Positions 55,266 through 64,000 of a DNA stretch of 64,000 nt are shown here, piece by piece. Made by a program: the position numbers and the translations under genes. Within the stretch, counting starts at the first letter, position 1, and every line of letters begins with the position of its first letter. The notes beneath the pieces were generated by a model. The model saw only the letters and a list, made by a program, of their open reading frames with translations, was not told where the DNA came from and made no database searches. This DNA comes from Agarophyton chilense (taxonomy: Eukaryota > Rhodophyta > Florideophyceae > Gracilariales > Gracilariaceae), in contig JARGXX010000004.1 in NCBI GenBank assembly GCA_030374765.1, positions 930,001-994,000 on the forward strand. Direction: 5' to 3'.

Positions 55266-57112
55266 TCACTTTTTAGATTGCCTCGTATCGGGGCAGGGGA
55301 GCATTCGGCCATGAAGCTTCGGACGATCTACACTAGATGTGTTAACAGCCATATGGTAGTGCTGACGAATACCTTCTGGGTAGGCAATTAATAATACAAT
55401 AGTATTTTAAACTAATATAGTAGAAGAGTAACCACCTTAGTTTGTACCCAGTGCTGGTCAGGTCTCTGACATTAGGGCAGGGACCGAGTGTTGCACGCAC
55501 CTCCCAGATAATCTGAAGAATTCATTCCACTTCATATTGGAAACTGAACCTCCTTCCTTTTAGTCTGATACCAACAAACACCACTCGGGTTACAACTTCG
55601 CCGTTTGTTCTTTTGTTTCACAAACACGTTATAGGTTTACTGCGCGTTGACGCTTGGCACCGACTACAACTCAACTCGGTATAGGCTGGCTGCGCAACTA
55701 GTTTTCCCTGCTGACTTTCACGGTGCCATGCTCAAATCCCTGTTTATTTCGTTTACTTCCGATGGTCAAGCCCTCGCAGGCTCCCGAAGACAAGAACACT
55801 GCAGACCCTCGAGGAGATTGAACCACAACATTTTTTAGGATTTACAAGACTTTCTTTGGTGAAAAATGTGGGTTATTGTACACGGTTTAACGTTTTTGTC
55901 ACTTTTTGGGCAAAGAATATGTGTTTGAAAAACTCTCTGTACCCTCTCCACGGATTCAAAGTGGAGCAGGCTTAAGTGAAATACATGCACGAGAAGCCAA
56001 ATGCACCGCTTAAGATTTTATGTTTGGTTTTATCTTGGGATTCAACGTTTAATAACCGTTCTCCTCATAAACAGCTGTTACCTCTGTATTTTTTCTTTTC
56101 AAAAAATTATAAACGACACCTTAGAGATAAACTATATCACAAGTTAAACGCGTCGTAAATACGACCATCTATGATGAAGAACAGTTCTGAGTACGTCATA
56201 AAGCCAATAACCAGAGATAGAAGACAACGAGATTTCCTTGGGTTGCATGAGAGGTCCTTGAAATATCTAAAATCTTTACCAAATCGTCCGCTTCTCATCG
56301 AATATCATAAGACATTATATAGAAAAACAGTACAATGAGTCTTTACCGCTAGTGAAATGGGTTAAACGTATGCCGACAACGTGCCAAATGCATCACAATA
56401 CTACAATATAGAATTTCAATGAAAATCATAATTAACATTAAGAATCTATCAAACCGCCCCATTTGCGGTTAAAGTGCACCCCCCGGCCGGATGGTTTCCA
56501 AAGGCCTTGATACTTATCCCGGATGTCTTAATTAAGAAAATGGCTGTCTTCGAGGGAATATTTATACCCTTTCACGAGGCCTGCGCACAGGTCTTGGATC
56601 TAGACTTTTTCAGCTACGCCAGTACTCACACTTTTGAGACAGTAGTCTGCGTAGCTTACGATCTGTCTATCCCCCTTGAACAAATAGTGGTCTCACTATA
56701 TACAAAGTCTGTGTATTGGGTATCGTTCATTCTTTCTTATGCACTATTTTCCCCGTTATTTTACCTCCACTCTCTCGGTTTCTTTTCCCATTTTGTTGTT
56801 GTTTCTTATTTGGTTTAGCGGCACCGAACTCTCGACAATTTTTCGTTGTCATAAACTTTACTGTAGACTCGTGAACTAATCGAAAGATATCCTTTTCACG
56901 AATTGTGAAATCTGCTGCTCTTTCTCTACTCTTCCCGCTTTTCGTGAAGCTTAGCCTCGGATTTAAACCCCAAACTCGTGTTCAGGTGAAAGGGCCTCGC
57001 TCGCTAATTAAACCTTTTGAGGAATCCTCCGGAAATCTCGTGTCTGCTTTGAATCGTGCCAATATATCAAGAAGCAAGAAGTAGTCTTACGACTTGGAAC
57101 TCACGTTCGAGT
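55266..57112. other. No recognisable gene
   Basis: AT-rich with short frames and no motif on either strand. It forms the left flank of the copia element. Confidence 0.5.
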
Positions 57113-57372
57113 TGTTGTCCGATCTGGACGTTTGGCCCCGACGGTCCAAGATGGACGTTTGGTTACTGTTGTCCGATACGGACGTTTGGCTTCTACACTG
57201 CGCTCAATTACGAGCACTGGTAAGGTGCAGCACTACATTTTGGATTTTGGGTGACTAGAAGGCTGGAGGCCAAGTAGCTAGAACGAGTAGTACTTAAAAC
57301 TATAGCAGCGCGACACCGAAGCAGTAAAACGTCGGTAGATTCGACGAAACAACTTCTGCATCTATCATAAGA
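57113..57372 (+). repeat. 5' LTR of copia element
   Basis: 260 bp, starting TGTTGTCCGATC and matching 61550-61806 with roughly a dozen changes and a small indel. The right border is set by the primer site that follows; the usual terminal CA may lie at 57366-57367. Confidence 0.88.
57115..57195 (+). repeat. Three 27-bp tandem repeats in U3
   Basis: The core GGACGTTTGG recurs at a spacing of exactly 27 bp (units starting 57115, 57142, 57169). Units 1 and 3 share TTGTCCGAT before the core. The 3' LTR keeps the array at about 61552-61632. The position at the LTR start suggests a U3 enhancer. Confidence 0.85.
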
Positions 57373-57383
57373 GGTTATGGGCC
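57373..57383 (+). promoter_or_regulatory. Primer site resembling copia half-tRNA-iMet site
   Basis: GGTTATGGGCC is complementary to the anticodon-loop side of initiator tRNA-Met (GGCCCATAACC), not to a tRNA 3' end. Copia and Ty5 prime from a 5' half of initiator tRNA cut in that loop, so the same mode is inferred here. Confidence 0.7.
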
Positions 57384-57435
57384 TATCGTAACGCAAATCT
57401 GTGCTTCTCAACTATCCTTTCGATCGCTGAACAAG

Positions 57436-60400
57436 ATGGAAAACGCGCTCGTGGAGCTTTCAAAGCTACGCGTACCTGTGCTGCAGGCTGACAACTACTT
57501 CATGTGGTCTCGAAAGATTGAACTGGTGTTGCGGGCCAAAGGTGTTTGGGGTATCCTTGATGACAGTGTCCGCATCCTGAACCCCGAATCAGTAGCCGAG
57601 CAGCAGAAACATCAGGAGAAGCGCGACATTGCGCTTTCGTGCATCCTTCTTTCTGTGGGCGATTCCTGTGTTGCCCCGGTTCTGGAGGAGAAGGATCCAC
57701 AAGTCGTGTGGAAGACACTGCGGAAGAACTTCGAAATGGTGTCACAAGCCAACATCGACGTTTTGCTCCACAAGTATCAGGAGATATGCATGCAACCGGG
57801 TGAATCTGTGCTAGCATACATGAGCCGTCTAGCAGAAGTCGAATCGAAGCTCGGCAGTGTCGGTCATTCTGTATCGGACAAAGATAAGCTACGCGCACTC
57901 CTTCGAGGGTTATCGAAGGTGTATGAAGTGACCGCAGAGGTAATTCGTGCCACTGACAAGAAGCTACATAAAGCTACTCTGATGCTAATCACAAGGGAGG
58001 TTCAGGTGGACATGGGCGCATCAGGATCGGCTAGAAACAGTAGTGTGACTGCATTTCACGTTCGAGGGTCAACATCGAACAAGGACAGAACCTGTTTCTT
58101 CTTTAACGGGAAAGGACACATCAAACGCTTTTGCAGAAAGAACCCGCATAGCGAGAACTACGTCAAGAAAGACGGGGCGTCTTCGAAGGGCGCCGGGAAG
58201 CAGAAGAGGGCCCAAGGATCGGACGACAAGGTAGACGAAAATGCCTGGGCGTCATTCATTGCAGCAGATATGGCCTCTGGAAAAAAAGAGTCTATCATGG
58301 CAGAACACAAGTGGTACTTGGACTCTGGTGCCACGAAGCGCATGGCCAACAATGCGCACATCTTCGCAGGGGAGCTTCAGGCTCCAAAGAAGAAGGAGAT
58401 CGCGGTCGGTAATGGTCAAACCGTCATCATTCGAGGTGAAGGTGATGTGCATTGCAGAGGCGTTTGTTTCGGGAATGAGAAACAGATATTGCTAGAAGAT
58501 GTTCAGTACGTACCGGACCTAATGTGCAACCTTTTATCGGTGATCGTCATTCGCTGTAAGAGCTGCTCTATCGTTTTCAAGTCTGATCAGCTGGGGAACG
58601 GACTGTGTCTGGTAATCAATCAACGAACGGGCGATATCATGGCCTCTGGTATAGAAATCAAGACAGGTCTCTACGAGATGGTGTTCCGTTCTGTGTCCAA
58701 AGAGTCGGCATTTCTTTCAAAGGCAAGCAAGGACTCTACAATACTGTGGCACAAGCGACTTGGGCATCCTGGTGCTGATGCGATGCGAAGGACTCTGAAG
58801 GTTGTAGAAGGTGTTGGAATGTCTATAGTGTCTGACATAAGCTTCTGTGAGCCATGTGCAGTTGGAAAATCCGCACGTGTGTCTCGGAAAGCACTAGGCG
58901 CTGAGAATCAGGCCAAGAAGGTCATGGAACTACTCCACTCAGACGTGATGGGAGCTATGCCGCACCCGTCTCTGTCTGGTGCGGTCTACTGCGTCACGAT
59001 CTACGAGGTTAAAAGCGAGCTTTCTCTTGTTCGATTTATCAAGCGTCGTTCGGACGTTGAGGTGGCAGTCAAGGAAATGGTTGAAGAGCTAGAGACACAA
59101 TCTGAACATCAGTTGAAGCGGTTTAGGTTTGATAACGCAGGAGAGTATGTGTCTCAATCCTTCACGGCTTGGTTGAAAGGCAATGGTGTCAAGATTGAGA
59201 CGACTGCTGCCTACAGTTCGGAGTCAAACCGGAAGGCAGAGCGTCTGAACCGCACTCTGAATGACGAAGCTCGAACCATGCTTTCTGAAATCAAGGGCTC
59301 ACCGAATAAGAAGCAACTGTGGGAAGATGCGGTTAACACTGCCAACCATCTCCGCAATCGCACGTCAACCAGCACCAGTGATGGACAGAACGTTACGCCC
59401 TACGAAGCATTCACGGGTCGCAAACCCAACATTGCGCATCTTCGCACGTTTGGCGCACAGGGTTTTGTTCATATTTCTAAGGAGACGAGGAAGCACGCGA
59501 GTAAGTATGAAGAAAGAGCGGTGAAGGGCATCCTCGTGGGCTACGCTAAAGGAAAATGTTACAAAGTCTTCTATCGAAAGACGCGCAAGTCCACCGTCTC
59601 CAAGGATGTACGGTTCAATGAAGATCTGGTAGGATGGGACAAGGCGACAGGGGAGAGTGATGACACACATATATTGCATGAAGTTCGCAATGTTTCGCAT
59701 AGTGTGGGCAAGGTTGAGAGCAAGGTCGAGAAGAATCACCAGACCACCAACGCTTCTGTAGTCATCAAATCGGAACATGAAGAGACGTTTGGAGATGCTG
59801 TGTCAGAGTATAGCTACGATTCTGAGCTGGTGACACACTACCCATCTGAGCCGAGAAAGACAACGCGTGCTCGCAAGCAAACGTCACGCTTTACGCCCGA
59901 TGCAGCCACTGCACTCCTGGCACGATCTATTCTTGGTGCAGACGATATAGAGGCACCAGATACCTTTCTAGAAGCTATGAATGGCTCTGAAAAAGAGCTC
60001 TGGGTGGCTGCAGTGCAGGATGAGATGAGTAACATGGAACACAGGAGTGTGAGGAAGTTGGTTAAGCCTCCTGCGGAGTGTAGACCATTGGAAAATCGCT
60101 GGGTGTAATACAAGAAACGCGATGAACAGGGCCGTGTAGCGCGGTACCGGGCCCGGCTATTGGCAAGAGGCTTCAATCAACGAGAAGGAATTGACTACAC
60201 CGAACTGTTTGCCTCAGTGGTTCGATATGGCACTTCGCGTGCCTTGCTTGCAATCATCGCTTAACTGAGACTGGAAAAGATACAGTTCGATGTTTGTACT
60301 GCATTTTTAAATGGTGATCTGGAAGAGACGCTGTACATGTCACAGCCGCAAGGGTTTGTCCAGGAAGGCAAAGATAACTACGTATGTCAGCTATACAAAG

Positions 60401-61496
60401 CGGTGTACGGTCTTCGGCAGGCATCAAGAGCGTGGCGGAAGAAGTACGTGGCTATTCTACTCGGCATGGGGTGCAAGGTGTCGGAGGCTGACCCAGGACT
60501 ATTCATCCATGGAAATGGACACCAAAGGGTCTGGATACTGATGTATGTGGACGACGGATTGGTAGCAGGACGCAATCGTGAGCGGCTGGTTGGGTTTCTG
60601 GCGGAGCTGAGAACCAAGGTAGAGCTGCGAACGGAAGAAACGCCGAAGAAGTTCCTTGGAATTGTGGTTGATCACTGGAAGGAAAAAGGTACAGTACGGA
60701 TTCACAACTCTCCGATGATCAATAATCTTTCTGAGAGGTTCCGAATGGTCAACTGCAAGCCTGTTCACATTCCATTGCCGGACACATCGACCCTACAGGA
60801 GGCAGAGGAATCAGAAGGGGAGGAATATATGCCCTATCAAGAATTGGCAGGGGCTCTGATGCATCTGGCAAATACAGTGAGGCCAGACATTGCCTTCTAG
60901 GTTGGATTTCTCGCAAAATACATGAGCAAGTACAACAAAACCTTGTGGAAAGCAGCCCTTAATGTCTTGAAGTACTTACATACAACTCGCAGGCAATGCA
61001 TCACTTATGGTTCTGAGACCCATGAAACGTTGATTGGCTACTCGGACGCTGATTTTGCTGGTGATAGAATAGACAGGAAGTCTACAAGTGGTTTTGTTTT
61101 CATGTATGCGGGTGGACCGATTGCTTGGAGAAGCAAGAAATAGACTGTTGTCGCGCAGTCAACGTTGGAGGCAGAGTACGTGGCAATGTCGTTTGCCGTA
61201 CGAGAAGCGGTATGGCTGCGAAGACTGTTTAAGGAATTCCAAGTCCTACAGAATGGACCAACTACGTTGTACTGGGACAATCAAGAAATGATCTGTCTCT
61301 CCCGATGTGCAATGAACGCACGAAACACATAGATGTGAAGTACCACTTGGTTCGTGACACAACACGAAAAGGAGAAGTTCACATTGAGTACATTGCGACA
61401 AGTGAAATGAAAGCCGATGTTTTCACTAAGGCTTCGAAGAGATGGTTGCACAATCATGTTGGCAAGGACCTGCAAATGGGAATGATAGATGGTTGA
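57436..61496 (+). pseudogene. Copia Gag-Pol polyprotein with four stops and a frameshift
   Basis: Gag from ATG 57436: NYFMWSRKIELVLRAKGVW, then a knuckle CFFFNGKGHIKRFC that lacks its second Cys. Protease: WYLDSGATKRMANN. Integrase: HKRLGHP with FCEPCAVGK (zinc domain), LLHSDVMGAM (Asp), FRFDNAGEYVS (Asp) and KAERLNRTLNDEARTM (Glu). RT: YRARLLARGFNQREGIDY, FDVCTAFLNGDLEETLYM, VYGLRQASRAW and ILMYVDDGLVAG. RNase H: IGYSDADFAGDRIDRKSTSG, STLEAEYVAM and ARTKHIDVKYHLVRD-type end. Stops are TAA 60106, TAA 60262, TAG 60898 and TAG 61141; a one-base shift lies near 61295. The 890-codon run through gag, protease and integrase is otherwise clean. Confidence 0.92.
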
Positions 61497-61536
61497 GAAA
61501 GTACTCAGAATGTCTTGCACAATTCAGCTCGTTGTA

Positions 61537-61549
61537 GGAAGCAGAGGAG
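61537..61549 (+). promoter_or_regulatory. Polypurine tract of copia element
   Basis: GGAAGCAGAGGAG directly abuts the 3' LTR, the expected place for the plus-strand primer. Confidence 0.75.
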
Positions 61550-61806
61550 TGTTGTCCGATCTGGACGTTTGGCCCCGACGGTCCAAGATGGACGTTTGGC
61601 CACTGTTGTCCGATACGGACGTTTGGCTTCTACACTGCGCTCAATTACGAGCACTGGTACGGTGCAGCACTACATTTTGGATTTTGGGTGACTAGAAGGC
61701 TGGAGGCCAAGTAGCTAGAACGAGTAGTACTTAAGACCATAGCAGCACACCTCAGCAGTAAAACGTCGGTAGCTTCGACGAAACAACTTCTGCATCTACC
61801 ATAAGA
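61550..61806 (+). repeat. 3' LTR of copia element
   Basis: 257 bp, matching 57113-57372, including the three 27-bp units. Confidence 0.88.
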
Positions 61807-61912
61807 AGAGTGACTGACAATTTTTTTGAGACGTGTCTTCTAGCCCTTCGCCCTTTCTATCTCGAATTATTATCTCTGCAAGTTTAACCCAGATACCGGT
61901 GGATTTACAGCC

Positions 61913-62071
61913 ATGTCGGACCCACAGCCGTCGGAAGCGGACCTGCAACTACGCGTAGTCGCTCCGTTAGTGACGCAGAACCTTAGTTTCTCTCGTAAAA
62001 TCCAGGTTCGTCATTTAAGAAACACCCTAAGGGTTCAAAACTTTCTCTCAGAGCGTCAGCCTCAAATCTAG
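61913..62071 (+). pseudogene. Short protein-like scrap right of copia element
   Basis: A 52-codon frame begins MSDPQPSEADLQLRVVAP. After its TAG, the +1 frame still looks protein-like (ANEPAECENIVDRDESLKK). This could be the start of a dead gag into whose upstream region the copia element inserted. No motif supports that, so confidence is low. Confidence 0.25.
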
Positions 62072-64000
62072 GCACTTCAATCCCAGCAAATGAGCCAGCG
62101 GAGTGTGAAAATATCGTGGACCGTGATGAGAGCTTGAAAAAGGAGCTCTGCGGTGTGTGTTAAGCCTAAAATGCCCTCTTGTAGGAGTTCAAAAGCCTAT
62201 TTGGCGGGTCGAGGAGGTTGATCTCATACATAAATAAAAAGTAAGCTACAACTATGGACGGCACCGGCAGTGTCGTCTTCGTCAAAGACGTTGAGCTGGT
62301 CCAAAGTTTTAAAGTGGCAAACTCATATACAAAAAGACCAGAATGTTAATTCGCACTTTGTATTCGCAGAGCAGGAGTGTCTGCCTGGTATTTGGTGTAG
62401 AGCGACACAAGGCAAAGATCCTTGAACATGATAAATCCTGTTCTCTCCGCAACTCTTGGTGGGAGTGCCTCTTGCTCATAATTGTAATATACTTGCACGG
62501 ATTTACACTTTCTTCTTTTAGAATAATTCAATCTTTCCACGGTTCTCTTTAGTGTTGATCGATTGATTCCATCAACATTCGTGAAACGGACAGTCCACAA
62601 CATGGTTCACTCCCCAACACAAATCGCCCTCAACTCCCGATCCATAACGTAGAGAATGTCGCCATCAACCTCCCTCAAGTTTGAGAAGGATGCAGCTGCG
62701 TTTGATATGCCATCTGAGCACACCACAACACGCTCGGTGTAGATTTCGTGACTAATTTCTAATCAACATCTCTCTGCACAGCCCCTCGCACACTACGGAA
62801 CAAGTTTGTGTATCTCTGAACAGAAGTTTAACCTGACTAATTTCCAGACCAATTATCCTGGAAACTATATAAGTAAGCGTTAGACCGTTCTACTGTAGTA
62901 TAGTGGCAGGACAGTGCGGATGGGCGAGAATGGCATACTGGACGGAACATGGTATGGACAAGACTGTTGACGGCCACCCGCTCACGTGGCGCTGCCGCCA
63001 GCCCGAACAGAGATACCAAGGCTGGGCACGTAGACGATGGGATGGGGACGAACGCTCTACTGCCGAACAGATGTCGTAATAACGGCAGGGATACACGTGG
63101 GAGAACACTGTTGCAGCTTTAGTAGTTTTTTTATAGTTAGAGTAGGGTGTGCTTTACAGTAGGGCCAGAGCCTCGGGGCCCCTAAATACTCGATTTCGTC
63201 CACGGCCCCTGGAAGTAAACGGTAAGAACGTCTAGTCTTTGGCCTTTGTCGTCTGCGCAGATCAGCGGCTATTCCGAACGGTTCTACTACAGGTTTCGAA
63301 GCCATCCCTTACACCCGCACGTCCCTAGACGTGCCTGTTGGTAGCGACCGCCCATTCTATTTTCAATCGACCGGTGCTTCCGTGCGTAAGCGTGGTACAT
63401 TCACACAAGACGCTGAAGCGCTGGATAAAATCCTGCTTATAAGAAATATCTCACACCTACGACAGTATAGAACCTTGTTATGAGCTTCACAGGCTTACAT
63501 TCTATCTAGGAACGGGTAGCTGTCTTACCTTAAGATCTTTTCGTATTTTTATCCAGAGATTTCTCCTCAACTGGAAGAGAAAGCGTTGAAAACATCCTTG
63601 CAAAATGGTACCTAAATTGGAGACCATACCACAAGGGATCTTACAAAGCCAAGTCTAGGTTATTTCTTATATACAAGCAAAACGCTGATCCAGTACTCAA
63701 AAAGACGTTTCTGGCCATCATTTTTGTGATGAGTGGAATACGAGGCAGTTTCGGTGTGCACTCATTATTTTTCAGGTTATTCAGACGACGTCAAACATTG
63801 CGAGTTCAAGGCCAGGTACCATGATCGCATAAATCGAGACATAAGCCATTCAGAAATAAATTGGATTGATTCAACTCTTCTGGATGAGCATAAGCGCCTC
63901 TGATTAGCTGCTCCTCTGCAAGAAATTTTCTATTAGAATTCCTCCATGGTGCACAGTAAGGTACAGTTTTGTACGACGTTTTTTCTTAGCTTAAACCAAG
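62072..64000. other. No recognisable gene
   Basis: Short frames without motifs on both strands. No repeat shared with the rest of the window was noticed. Confidence 0.5.

Larger units (their letters stand above)
57113..61806 (+). mobile_element. Ty1/copia LTR retrotransposon
   Basis: A 4.7-kb element: LTR (57113-57372), primer site, one gag-pol frame in copia order (gag, protease, integrase, RT, RNase H), polypurine tract and LTR (61550-61806). Flanks CGAGT (57108-57112) and AGAGT (61807-61811) may be a 5-bp target duplication with one mismatch. The LTRs are about 95% identical, so it is moderately young, but pol has several stops. Confidence 0.92.

Noticed and set aside
1..64000. CRISPR arrays, rRNA genes, bacterial operon signals
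   Set aside because: No regularly spaced repeats with unique spacers, no rRNA-like stretches and no ribosome-binding-site pattern were seen; the content is eukaryotic.

Overview
The window is eukaryotic nuclear DNA: about 9 kb of compact, intron-free host genes set in about 50 kb of transposable elements, most of them decayed. Intron-poor genes with short spacers, a proteasome ATPase, an ALG11 glycosyltransferase, and a sea of LTR and tyrosine-recombinase retrotransposons fit a florideophyte red alga (Chondrus-like). This is an inference from layout, not a sequence match.

Layout. (1) 1-5.1 kb: a degraded DIRS-like retroelement (gag-like, RT-RNase H, tyrosine recombinase). (2) 5.9-14.6 kb: the gene island. 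It holds a RING-kinase-ARM protein (minus), mitochondrial ribosomal protein bL36m (minus), 26S proteasome ATPase RPT5 (plus, sharing a 332-bp intergenic with bL36m) and ALG11 (plus). (3) 14.7-15.0 kb: a scrap of Tc1/mariner transposase. (4) 15.2-19.5 kb: a young DIRS/Ngaro-type element with 160-bp direct terminal repeats. (5) 19.6-27.9 kb: a Tc1/mariner transposase gene (minus) split by a 7.2-kb Ty3/gypsy element (minus). The transposase frame resumes exactly on the far side, with a near-perfect 5-bp target duplication. The gypsy element carries short LTRs with strong hairpins and an antisense gene between integrase and the 3' LTR. (6) 28.3-31.5 kb: a decayed charged-protein gene and a clear PWP2/UTP1 pseudogene. 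(7) 33.6-51.9 kb: two decayed chromodomain Ty3/gypsy bodies (plus), two related LTRs that each contain a truncated tRNA-like sequence, and a second antisense gene. (8) 52-57 kb: no clear gene except a decayed minus-strand reading frame. (9) 57.1-61.8 kb: a Ty1/copia element with about 95% identical LTRs, a copia-style half-tRNA primer site and a 27-bp triple repeat in the LTR. (10) 61.8-64 kb: nothing recognised.

The host genes serve unrelated housekeeping roles (proteolysis, mitochondrial translation, N-glycosylation, signalling). The rest is mobile DNA with visible nesting. The least ordinary items are the antisense genes lying 3' of Ty3/gypsy pol, one of them possibly a cysteine-protease-like protein, and the RING-kinase-ARM fusion.
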